Shown piece by piece: positions 24,407 through 35,452 of a stretch of DNA of 64,000 nt. A model generated the notes under the pieces. That model was not told the origin of the DNA and made no database searches. It was given only the letters and a program-made list of their open reading frames with translations. The DNA comes from Rhizophagus clarus (lineage: Eukaryota; Glomeromycota; Glomeromycetes; Glomerales; Glomeraceae). Location: NCBI GenBank assembly GCA_015698045.1, contig BLAL01000026.1, positions 310,001 through 374,000 on the forward strand. The letters run 5' to 3'. How positions within the stretch are numbered: position 1 is the first letter of the stretch; each line of letters begins with the position of its first letter. A program made the translations under genes and the position numbers.

Positions 24407-26769
24407 AAAAAAAAAAGTCGATTGAAAAACTTTCTCAACAGAACTTGTGAAACCATCATTTTTTTTAAAATTAAATAGCAATATTTTAACAGTGAATTGT
24501 GAAAAAATATAGTACACATACTACTGTAGTTTTAATATTATTGTATCTTTATTTCTGTTATCTTTCTCTTAAAGTAATAAATTTTATTTAATGAAACTGA
24601 TTTTTCCAAAATAAAAGTATTTGACATTTTGAACAGGATTTTGACGCTAATCTCTTTTGCCTGAATTTAGTCCGTCGATCCATACCGTAAGTAGATTTAA
24701 TGCTCGTAATTTTTATGGTGTGCTGTTGTACTATTCGGATATGAAGCTTTCTAACAAGTTTATGCGTATTGGACTATTAGATGAAACTTTCTAACAAGTC
24801 TCCTATTAATATTGTTGTAATTCCATCACCTTAATAACTCTGAATTCTTTTTCATTATTTTCTTTCAAAATCCTGCAAAATTATCCGTAACAGAATGCTT
24901 TTTTCCAATAAAAAAAGTTTTCAAATTCCGAGAATTTCGACAACAAATAATTTCCATAAGAAAATTTCTCCAATATTTTAAGCGAGGTATTATATTATTC
25001 CTAAATCTTAATAAATGCAAAGTTATTGAGCTTGGATTTTTTTTTTCCTAATAAAAGGCAGAGAAATTCCTGAATTTGATATCATATTAATTATTATTAA
25101 ATTTTATGAGACCTATACATAATCAGTTGACAGAACACCCCCAAGCCGTAAAGTATTACAGATAGTGTATAGACTGTACTGTACTGTACTATAATTAATG
25201 TATGTATTTTTTTATTTTTTTTATGATAAAAATTTTAAAAAGTCGTACTGAAAATAGGAAAGGGTAGTGCAATTACATCATATTAGTCGTAATTTAATAT
25301 GCGAAATTCAAGTACAAGTATTTTCGGTTATATATTCTTTTTGCTAAACAACAATTCTCTCATCCAAATCATTAAAGATTCATCATCTAAATCTCATTTC
25401 TTGCAATTATAAATATGATTGAACTGTATTTTTTCATCAATTATGTGGACCTATATCTATCCTTCAAAATTATAGATTACCTTTTTTTTTTTAGGTGTTG
25501 AAAACGCGCCTGCATTTATTAGATAAAGAGAGGATACAAATATAATACTATATGCGGTATTCCCAGTAAAAATACCAGTTCAAACATCCACCAAAATTAT
25601 ATATTACCAATCCCTACTACTTTATAAATTGAAACAAATACAAATAGAATGATTACTAAAATCAAAAAAACATGGCTCAAATATTTGAAGTGGCCAGATT
25701 AAATATTACAAATAAAGTAATTATAATATAATTTGAAATACTTTTTACAAAATGCAGACTAAAATCAAATGATTTATATTCTACTAAATTGTTTTTTTTT
25801 TTTTTTTATTCTTTTATTAGAAATGAATACAATGGTTTCAGGACTCGTATTGCCACACTATATAACCTCTATGATAAGACAGCTAACGACTAAAAAATCA
25901 TCATATGCTATCTCTCGGCAAAGTACTCAAGATACAGCGACGTCTCCCTCATGGAACACTATGACCCTTTATTAAAATATGCAGCTGTACTATACATACT
26001 AATTCACCATAGTGCAGTCCCATTTAAGAGAAAATAACGCATACTATGCCCCTCAGACTACCTGGAAGCACTCTCACACAAACCCCATCCTTTCAAAATT
26101 AACCAATAAAAAATTTGTGTAATACAAAAATAAACAAAAAGAAAATACAAATGAAATCTTCAGGGTAAACTAAAAGAAAGAACACCCTATATTTCTAAAA
26201 TAAAATAGCTTAAAAATAGGCAGTGCAAAACATAACTGCAACTGCACTATGTTACATAAAAGAAAGACTATGCTATTAATAAAACCCAGTGGGAAAAAAT
26301 TAAAAGCTTTGATAATATTCTAAAATATATATACTTTACATCAAAAGTTTTAGTAAGTGCTACAACTAGAACTTGTATCTTGTTGCTTAGATGACTCTTT
26401 CTATTTGTTTCTTATACACTTATTGAACAGTAAGAACTTCTGTATACGTTTTAGTCTTTGAACCCATTATCAGCACCTCTTTTGTGATGTCTGTAAGCAA
26501 AGAGTTCTCAGTTTCCATCTGTTTTTTACCATTCTTGTTTCTAAAAATTGTTTCAATTGAGTAACTAGATAAGTATGTAAACAAAAAAGTAGTTTTCTAT
26601 ACTTTATTTACTATTTTTTAACTGTTTTTCAAAATTATTTTTGAAAAAATTTTTTCTGAAAAATGGGCATAACGATCAGCAGAAAGAGTTTTTCATATTT
26701 TACTATATTGTTATTATTTTAAAAAAAAAGAATCGTAAACTAAACTGATATAATTCCTATTTAATTAGT
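23538..26769. other. Gene-poor AT-rich region
   Basis: About 3.2 kb downstream of ALDH with no gene I can support. It contains a (TA)n run at 24365-24403, a direct repeat of CTTTCTAACAAGT near 24749 and 24786, and a short (ACTGT)n at about 25178-25191. A sequence TAGTGCA(A/G)T occurs at about 25265 and 26009 and, inverted, at about 26243-26254, which could be ends of a decayed inverted-repeat element. A 68-codon frame at 25769-25975 shows no family features. Confidence 0.45.
24365..24403. repeat. (TA)n microsatellite
   Basis: Near-perfect TA dinucleotide run of about 39 bp, preceded by related TA/TG sequence from 24318. Confidence 0.85.
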
Positions 26770-27745
26770 ACTCTGTATGGGTTGGGTTGAGTCAAATTTG
26801 AAAGGATGTTTGAATTTGACTCAAATATTCATGTAACCTGACTTAAATTTTTGGGTCAGTCAGTTATTTAACCTAAACTTGACTCGACCTGACTGCAGTT
26901 TAACTCAAATAACCCAGGTTGAACCTGAATTTATATAAATTTTTTTATAATTAGCAAGACAATAGTAAAATTACCTGTTTGTGTAAACTACATTTAAGAA
27001 TAAGCAAAATAATTAAAATATTGTAGCTTTTTAGAATTTAATTAATCTTTACTTACTTTTTTTTATCTCTAGTTTTAAAAAAGAATTATGAAATAATATA
27101 TTAAGTTGTCAATATTAAGTATACATATTTTCAATTAAAACATTCCTGTTACATTTTAAACATTTTTTACTTACAGACAGTTAAGATACTTTTCTTGATT
27201 ATTAATTATTACTTTAAGTATAAAACTGATCAGGTTTATTTTTTCTCATCATTCCTTCAGAAAATATTAAAAGTGATCATTATATTTTATTTTTATTGAT
27301 AACAACTTTATCATCATTCATTTTTTTTTGTGTCTTATCAATTTTAAATAATAAATCTAATCATTTAGTAATTAACTAACTTTGTGATAAGTTTTTGCTC
27401 TTTTATGTTCTGATGGAAGATCTTTCTCCTCAAAGAGATTATTAATAAAAGCTTATTATGCAAACCTTTTTGTTTTTCAAGTTGTGATATGATTCAATAA
27501 GATCAATAGTTTCAAATATATTTATTAGTAAAGCTTTTACAAAGCCACAATCAAACTAAAATTTAGCGTAAAAAATCTGTGAGAAAAAATGCGTCATCCT
27601 AGCATCACTCAGATCACCTGTATGACCCTAACCCAATAAGTCAGGTCATGCAGGTCAAAGGTCAGCATAATTATTAACCTCGACTCAATTTAAAATCTGG
27701 ATCAGATTGATCATCCAGGTCTGATCTGACCCTTTTGAAACACTA
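26770..27745. mobile_element. Possible decayed element with GGTCA/TGACC subterminal repeats
   Basis: Both borders of this stretch (about 26775-26940 and 27595-27745) are dense in short copies of TGACC/GGTCA and GACTC/GAGTC in both orientations, and both are less AT-rich than the 650 bp between them. Clustered short repeats just inside the ends are typical of hAT-type and related DNA transposons. I could not define exact terminal repeats or a target duplication, so this remains a weak call. Confidence 0.35.
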
Positions 27746-28040
27746 TATTTAATACATAAAAAGCAATTATAAATATTATTAAATAGTTGCTTTTTATAAA
27801 AAGATCAACTTTATAATTTGATTAACTAATCCTAAAAATGCTATCTTTTTTCCAATTACATCAATAATTTTAACATACACTTATAAAAGTATCTATTGCT
27901 TTATTTTTATTCACTTTATCTAAATATCTTTTAAAATTTATACATTCAATTACTTTAAAATCAATAAGAATATTTAATTTTTCTCTATATATTTTAGCTT
28001 TTCCAAATAATACTTTTTTAACTTCTTCACTTAGTAAATA

Positions 28041-29754
28041 CAGTATGTAATGAAAAAAATTGCTGTCCTGAAAATAATTTTTTTTTGTATAATAAATATT
28101 AAATGCTTTCATTTTTTGCATTCCGTTTATTTTATTTAGCTTATTACTATTCTATTAAAATTATTTACATACAAAAAAAGGTCGTCTATTTGCATTTTCT
28201 CTTAACAATACCTTATAAATATATGTTACACAAAATTAAAGTCTGATCTAAAATTGTTTATTATTATTTCTCAATATTAGTCTGATGTCACTTATTTAAC
28301 AAAAAAAAAATATATTAGGAGTAAGTATTTCTCTTTATATTATTGGATGTAATTTCAAAAGTTCAAATAAATAAATATTTTTAGACATAATTAAAATAAT
28401 TACTCATTTAACTAAGAATTTTGCTACAATATGCAGGATAATAATCTGTAGCTTATTAAAAGAAGAAAACATTTTTATCATATAACAAATGACCATTTTT
28501 ATGTAAGAAAATTGCAGAAATGGCATTTTTTTACTATAAAATTCATTTATAGTAAAGATTAATATCTGTATTATTAACTGAAGGTTGAGGTTATTTTATA
28601 GAAAAATACATAAAGATTTTGCATATAATAAAAAAAGTAAATGAATTTATTTTAAAAAAAAATACTGATCTGTAGAACAATTATTTTAAAGAGTTTATAT
28701 TTGATAATATACAGTGTGTTAAGAAAATAATTGTGCAAATAAAAACCTCAATATCTTCACAACTAATAACGTTAGGCAGCTGAAATTTTATTTATAAAAA
28801 GTTCATAATATACTTTATTAAATATTAAAATTTTAATATTTGGTTTTATAGATATTATTTTCTTAAAACTAGTATTAACATATTTTTTAAAATGTTTAAA
28901 AATTATTATCTCTATTTTTGAATCTATAAATCAATATACACATTAAATTTCTTAACATCAGTAGTCATAATGGAGCAAAAATTGTATGTATTATAAAAAA
29001 ACATTCCTTTACAACATATTTAATACAATTTTGATGCAATTTGGATCATTGATTTTTGAGAAAATAAATGTTAATGATAATATAAAATTAAATTATTTTC
29101 TGTAATAATTTAATTTAGTTTTCTTCGTAACTAATGATTTAAATCACATGAAATTAACTTATTTTTGTTAGGAAACAACAATTCTATAAATAAAAAAAAT
29201 TTGGTTTTAATTTGGACTTTAGTTAATTAGAAATTAAACAAATAATGTATGCACATTATGATTTGCCGATCTCAACCTATTCAAATTGAAATTTATCGGA
29301 TCATTAATTTTTTTAGAATCAATATTTTAAAGAATTTTTTTTTCTTATATCATTTATAAGGATCTATTGTACGCTAATATTCATTATTTTTATTTATTTT
29401 TTAGTTTAACCAGTATCATTTAACCAATAGTGTTAATTAATTAAAATTTAGGCATTTAATTAATGTTAATTATACTTTTTTTACCTATTAAGAGGAAATT
29501 AACAAATATACAATGAAATTTTTTTCTAAATATATTAAATAGAAAGTAAATAACGTGTATTACATTATTTATTTTACAAATAAATGCATTATCCCACTAT
29601 TTTTTATTTAATCAATTTTATATTACATCGCGCAACTATTTTCTTAACACACTGTATCTATCAAGTTCTCTAATAAAAATAGTTTTATTCAATTATCTTA
29701 CGTAGTCATTAAAAAATGCTACTTTTTATCATGGTAACTTTTTTCGTAATATAA
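28041..29754. mobile_element. TA-flanked inverted-repeat element, copy A (interrupted)
   Basis: About 770 bp of this interval aligns along its length with the element at 53784-54554, starting CAGTATGTAATG and ending in a match to the TTTTTTGTTATACACTA end of copy B. Copy A is split by a separate 943-bp insertion at 28712-29654. The terminal repeats of copy A have decayed more than those of copy B. There is no transposase, so it is a non-autonomous, Tc1/mariner-like element by its TA target. Part of a minus-strand low-complexity frame (27870-28121) runs across its left edge by chance. Confidence 0.75.
28712..29654. mobile_element. 943-bp non-autonomous TA-target element nested in copy A
   Basis: The left end CAGTGTGTTAAGAAAATA and the inverted right end agree over about 25 bp with two mismatches. 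The element is flanked by TA on both sides (28710-28711 and 29655-29656). The related copy at 53784-54554 has a single TA at exactly this place, so it shows the pre-insertion state. The interior is AT-rich with no transposase frame. TIRs starting CAGT with a TA target fit the Tc1/mariner superfamily. Confidence 0.85.
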
Positions 29755-30631
29755 TTAATTTCTAATTAGCCATTTTTTTATATCTATTCCAATTAAATAA
29801 TTTTCATAATCTTACTTATTTGATTTTATATACTTCAATTTTTGACTGAATATTAATTTAATTATATAAATATTATAGTTAAAATTTGGATCATTAAACA
29901 AATATGTTAACTTTTTTTTTAAGTTTTATTCCTGATTTCTTTTAAATTTCTTTAATAATAACTTGAATTGATGATTCTTTTAATTTCACTTTTCTATTAA
30001 ATACTTGGTATAAGTTGTACATTTTCTTATTTTTTTAATATCTTTTTAATAAATAAATTTTATCATTCTGATACAAAATATTTATTATATATATAAGTTT
30101 TTATAAAATTTATTTAATTGGTTTATTTTTCTTAATATTTTTCAATAATTTTAAATTTTAAAAAATCTATTAAATAAGTTTTTTTTTAATTCAACATTTT
30201 AATTAAAATCTTTTTTTTACTTTAATTATCAATTTAAAGATTGATTATTTTAAGAATTTAAATGATTTATTTAATCAAAATTTTATTTTTAATTTTGAAG
30301 AAAAAACTTATTTAAATGTATAAATTATTATTACTGGATTGGAATTTTAATAAAAATAAAGAATTATAGTTTAGATATAAAACTTTTAAATAAACTTTTA
30401 AATTACTTTTTATTTTTGATTAATATTTAAAATATAATTTATTTTTATCTTAATAACTTTTATTATTATTTAATTTAAAACTTAGTATAAAATTAAAATT
30501 ATCATAAAAATTATTGTATCTAAAAAATAATTTAATAGTATAATAATAGAATATTAAAATTTAAAAATTTTCTAATAAATATTTAATATTTAAATTATTT
30601 AATTTTATATAACTTTTATTTTTTTTTCTTT
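29755..30631. other. AT-rich spacer without genes
   Basis: Very AT-rich, with many ATTTAAA-type runs. I see no coding, RNA or clear mobile-element signal. Confidence 0.5.
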
Positions 30632-30646
30632 ATTCTTTGATTCTTT

Positions 30647-30786
30647 TTTTTTTTTTTTTTTGGCGTTGATAACGCAGAAATCTTTATTGAAAATTAATGG
30701 ATTACATAATAATCTATATAATTTAACCTAGAAACTGCTCCTATCCAGAGGAAGACCCCTCGCGGACCGTTCAATCATATTGCCAA
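30647..30786 (-). mobile_element. 140-bp 5'-truncated retroelement 3' end with poly(A)
   Basis: A T run at 30647-30660 (poly(A) on the minus strand) is followed by about 125 bp of clearly less AT-rich sequence, flanked by the direct repeat ATTCTTTGATTCTTT at 30632-30646 and 30787-30801. This is the layout left by target-primed reverse transcription. The terminal TCAACGCC before the poly(A) resembles TCAACACC before the poly(A) of the LINE copy ending at 44322, so both may be one family. Confidence 0.8.
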
Positions 30787-30894
30787 ATTCTTTGATTCTT
30801 TAACTTTTTTTTAATTTAATTAGTCCAATATTTATTTTAATTGGTTATTTATCTTTTATAAATATATATATATATATTTTTTTTTAATGATCTA

Positions 30895-31389
30895 CAGTCA
30901 AACTTCGATGTACTGATATTCTATATACTGATAATTGCTTTTACCAATAAATTTTTATTGTCCTGTTTCATCACTAATAAAAAAATCTTACTGTACTGAT
31001 ATTATATATAATTTCGTGATGTAACATATACCAATACTACCTTCTAATCCCTTTATAATAATGTATATTAAGATGTACTGATAATTTTAGTTACACTAGT
31101 GTTAATCCTGACTGGCGCTATAAGTTTGGCCTGAATTAAAAATTGTAACTAAACATCTTTCTTAATTACTGTATGTTTAAAATTAGATTTTTTTCTATAA
31201 TCATACTCATGTTATATATAATATATTCAGGAAATTTTGAAAATTTTAGACTCAGAATTAAGTATAGTGCGAGCCAGAGTTAGATTTTGGCCTGCATTAT
31301 AATTTACTAATTACATATATGTACTGATATTTCAATGTATTAATACTTTTTCCCAAAACTGGAAGCATCAGTATATCGAAGTTTGATTA
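30895..31389. mobile_element. 495-bp TA-target element inside the left arm
   Basis: It begins CAGTCAAACTTCGATGTACT and ends with the inverted match ending TCGAAGTTTGATTA, about 23 bp of terminal repeat, and is flanked by TA (30893-30894 and 31390-31391). The undisturbed right arm of the host repeat shows a single TA at this position. CAGT followed by cAAACTTCGATnTA resembles pogo/Fot1-type ends. No transposase is present. Confidence 0.82.
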
Positions 31390-31728
31390 TATATATACTT
31401 TTACTGATATTTAGTTCATATATCATATAAACAATTTATTAGAAACTATATCTACTCTGACCTGCAGAATGTGATTATTAAAATTTATTTATCTTTTATT
31501 TTTATTTATTTTTCCAAAAATTATATTCTAAAACTAATTAATAATTTCTTAATAAAGTAAGAGTTTTCTGATTAAAAATTCAAATAAAGATAATGTTTCT
31601 GAATATCTTATAATTTAACAAATTTATTTTGATTCTCCTATAATTAATCAAAAATTAATATAGTTTGTAAAATATATAATTCTCCTTTACTTTTAAATTA
31701 AAATATATTTTTTCAAAATATTGTAAAT

Positions 31729-31910
31729 TATAAATATTATCCATTATTTTAAATAAATTCCAAATTAATTTATACATTTTGACTATCATAATTCCTAAAT
31801 TCCAAATGTATAAATTATAAAATTTATATATATAATTTATAAATTAATTTAAATTTATATATTTGAGCTATTATAATTTCAAATTATTTTAGATTTAAAT
31901 AGTATCTACA
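31729..31910. mobile_element. Decayed copy of the 184-bp hAT-like element
   Basis: It aligns over its whole length with 38812-38995, with differences that are almost all C-to-T or G-to-A. It has lost recognisable terminal repeats and an 8-bp target duplication. It lies inside the interior of the long-inverted-repeat element. Confidence 0.7.
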
Positions 31911-32681
31911 GTATATTATAAATAATTAATTAATAGATCTAATTAAATTTTATTAAATTAATCAATAAATTTTACATAATAGATTATTTTTTTCTAATTA
32001 TAAATTAGATAATATTTGTTTATTTTTATTAATATTAATATTCTTTTAAGTAATTTGATTTATTATTCACTTTAATATTAAAAATTAGTTTTTTTTAATT
32101 ATTTTATTTAACTTATATTAAATCATTATTTTAATAAATATAAAGAACTAAAACTTTATGTAATACCAAATAATAGATATTTAACTCTAATAAAAGTTTA
32201 ATAATAATTATGATAAATTTTAAAAGTAAAAGTTTATTATAATAAAAATATAAATGTAATAACAAGTTTATTAAAAATAAAGAAATATATTATAATTTTA
32301 ATTAATGAATTGATCTTTTTATTGTTAAAAATAATTCCAAAAAAATTATCTTTTATTGTTAATTTTAATTAAAAAAATAAAATATGAAAATAAAAATTAA
32401 TAAATCAACTACTAATTACAAATTTTTTTTTATTATAATTTATTCAATCATTATTTATAATAAAAATATATAATAATAATAAAAATAAAGTAGATATAAT
32501 AAATATATTACAATTTTGATGATCACATTCTGCAGGTCAGAGTGAATATAACTTCTGATAAATTGTTTATATGATATATGAACTAAATATCAATAAAAGC
32601 ATGTATAAATCATTAAAAAAAAAAAAATATATATATATATATATATTACAAATATAATTAATAAAATAAATTTTGACTAAT

Positions 32682-33053
32682 AAAAAAAAAAAAAAAAAAT
32701 TAATAAAATAAATAAAATAAATAATATTAATTATATTAATCAGATTAATTCATTATAATTAGAGTAGTAATATATATTAGCTAATATTTTAGGATGTGAA
32801 AAAGTATGCAAAAATCTTAGATATACAATTTTTAAAAAATATGATTAATTACACATGCTTATAATATTTTATGGGGGTAAATGCTTATAATAAAAAAAAT
32901 ATTAACTAATATATATTATTGCTCTTATTATAATTATTACAACTATCATAATTATTTTAATTATTATGATTATTATAATTATTATAATTAAGTAATTTTT
33001 AATTTTAATAATATTGATAAATTTATAAATCTTAATCATTTATTATTATCAAT
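32682..33053. other. AT-rich spacer without genes
   Basis: Starts with an A run, then TA-rich sequence and a repeated AATTATTATAATT-type motif around 32930-32995. Nothing else is seen. Confidence 0.5.
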
Positions 33054-33073
33054 AATAAATAAATATTTATTCA

Positions 33074-35077
33074 ATTTTTATTTAATTACTCTTCCCACTG
33101 ATCACTCAACCTAACATTGCAATAACCTTTTATTTCTAGTTTTGCAAGATTTCTCATTTTTAACAAATTAACTCCATCTTTTCATAACAGAAATGGACTT
33201 CTCGTACCTCAAACAGATTAAGAAAGAGTTAACCAAAACGCTTGAAGTACAAACTTCATCTTTACTATGCGACTTATTTTAAAGAATACTTTAGCTTGCC
33301 AAAGGCATAACAATGACCACGCCTGCAGTGGCTACTTTGTTTGATAACTTTTCTAACTACCAAATAGACTTAGGTCTGAATAAAGTTAAACCAAAAGCCT
33401 TCACATAATAAATAGTAGTGGTCAATGTTATAGGGTCTCTTTGCTATTTTTCTTTCTCAGCCTTCTTGGACACTGTCATTTTTCCTGCTTTTGACCAAAT
33501 ATCACGTAAAATGAAGAACCAGTTAGAAGCGATCAATACATCACACCAATTAGAATTGATTGTTACGATAACACAAAGAATAATGGCTTACCAAGATACA
33601 CTTAACGATCAATCTAAAATGAAAATAAACACAGAGACACTGCACCAATTAAATGATGCCTTGAGTATGCAATCACCTTTTAATCCTAACATCTCTCTTG
33701 AATCCAGTACTTCCTGGTCTGGCACTGACTAAAAATCAGAAAAAAAAGTTGAAAAAAAAGCTAAAGCTACAGAAAAAACTGCTTTTCTATAAGATAAAAG
33801 CACAGCTTATCATCCTCTTCAACTGCATTACCTAATTCTACTCTTGCTAGTCCCCCTCAGCAGCCTAAAAAAAACTGATATCTAATTCTAACGCATCTTC
33901 AGCTCACCATACCTTAAGTGATAATAAAGATTAGGCATCTACTGCAAAGAAATCCAAGATATAAGAAGGCTATACAGGAAGCAATTTAATCATTACCAAA
34001 TACCACCCTGAGCTAGAAGAAAGCAGTCTCTTACTGAACCTGATAGTGTATGATATCCCAGCCAAATGGACCAACTCCTTGTAAAACTGAATAAGTGGGA
34101 CAAAGTGATATCAGTCAGCATACGAGTGCAAAAGAAATACTTAACTGCAAGAGTTTGACTAATTCTTAATCATAATTGCCTAAAGAATTACAATAACTGT
34201 GATTAGACAGTCTCCCTTAGAAATATTCCTATCTAATAGTTTCTCACCATCTGGATACTTGCAGAATGAAAATAACGCAAAAAGTTTTAGACTGTTATCC
34301 TCAATATTCTTGAGAATATAATATACAAATCACTGTTCCCTAATGGTTCTTCAAATTAATTTTTTTATTGACAATAACGTCAAAACTTTTAAAATTATTA
34401 AGAACAAGGATGGTTCAAGATTTTTATTAGGATACTTTACAACTTGAGACATACTCTTCAGAAGACTCCTCACTAAATAACTGTGAAAGGATGCTGAATT
34501 AGCTTAGTGCCATCACTCCACTCCTTCCTTTAGATTTAACAAGAAACTTACAATTAATTATTTATTGGATAACTCTAACAATAAAAAGTCCTTCTGCTTC
34601 AAAGTAGTAACTAGAGCCAATCAGATGTCTCTTGAGTTATGAAGATCTCAGAATCAAGTATCAAAAAATACGTCTTTTCCAGTTCTTTCATCTTCTGATA
34701 AGCCTAACAAGCAGGCCAACAGTTCAAGATCAAGGTTTACGAAAATCTAATAGGTTGCACTTTCACAGTAATAAGGTGGAACTCAAGCAACTATTAGAAC
34801 GATTAATTAGTTTGTGTAGTTAACATACTAGTAACAGATAGTTAGTCACAGGGGGATAGATATCTCAGCCAATTTATTATTTTTGAAGATTAGTTTTCTT
34901 TACAATTTTTTTTATATGTATCATTTTCCTTATTCCTTTCATAGTGTGTTATAGACACTGTACCTTTTAGGAGGCTTGGAGTATCTTTTAGTATTTAGAT
35001 GTGATATTTATATATTCTTCCTTATTCATAATAAAGTATATATTGTCCAACATATTTAACTATAAAAAAAAAAAAAA
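33074..35077 (+). mobile_element. Poly(A) retroelement with ORF1-like remnant
   Basis: The element is bounded by the 20-bp direct repeat AATAAATAAATATTTATTCA (33054-33073 and 35078-35097) and ends in an A run at about 35065-35079. It is less AT-rich than its surroundings. An early frame starts MDFSYLKQIKKELTKTLEVQ at 33192 and stops at 33281. The longest remaining frame, 33418-33732 (104 codons), includes RKMKNQLEAINTSHQLEL and is followed, after a stop, by a Lys-rich QKKKLKKK stretch. Around 34040-34320 the decayed translation (VYDIPAKW ...) is related to the element at 55238-57283. Stops and frameshifts show it is dead. No reverse transcriptase is seen, so it was probably moved by another LINE. 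Confidence 0.78.
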
Positions 35078-35097
35078 AATAAATAAATATTTATTCA

Positions 35098-35435
35098 TAT
35101 TTTTTGTTTTAATTATAATTCAATAAATATTTTTCTAAATTTTTTAAGAAAAATTAAAAAGAAGAAATACATTATATAAATTTTTTTTTTGCTTTTAAAA
35201 TTTTATGAAATAACATTTAAAAATATAATTATTAATTAGATTAAATTTTACTTTTTATTAGCAAAATTAATAAAATCATTAATCAGTTTTGAAATTATTA
35301 AGTTAAATATAAAAAGTGAACATTAAAATAGATTTAAATAATTTTATTATAATATATTTAATAATAATTTCTTAATATTAAAAGAGGTTTAATTATTTAA
35401 TAATAAAAAGTATAGTATATGAAAATTTTAGAATT
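35098..35435. other. AT-rich spacer without genes
   Basis: Between two retroelement insertions; AT-rich with no recognisable features beyond A/T runs. Confidence 0.5.
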
Positions 35436-35452
35436 ATTATCATTATCAATAA

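Larger units (their letters stand above)
30819..32681. mobile_element. Long-inverted-repeat element, interrupted in its left arm
   Basis: The left arm (30819-31492 without its insert, about 177 bp) and the right arm (32513-32681) are inverted copies; the best part contains CTGACCTGCAGAATGTGAT on the left and its complement on the right. The ends read ATTAGTC and GACTAAT. The 1-kb interior is extremely AT-rich, without a transposase frame, and includes a decayed copy of a 184-bp hAT-like element (31729-31910). A 495-bp TA-target element has inserted in the left arm. Length of the arms suggests a foldback or MULE-like element; the superfamily is uncertain and no target duplication is clear. Confidence 0.7.

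Noticed and set aside
25769..25975. 68-codon plus-strand frame
   Set aside because: Starts in a T run; the rest resembles no known transposase or gene and has no splice partner I could find.
27870..28121. 83-codon minus-strand frame
   Set aside because: Lys/Tyr/Phe-rich chance frame that crosses the left border of a transposon copy.
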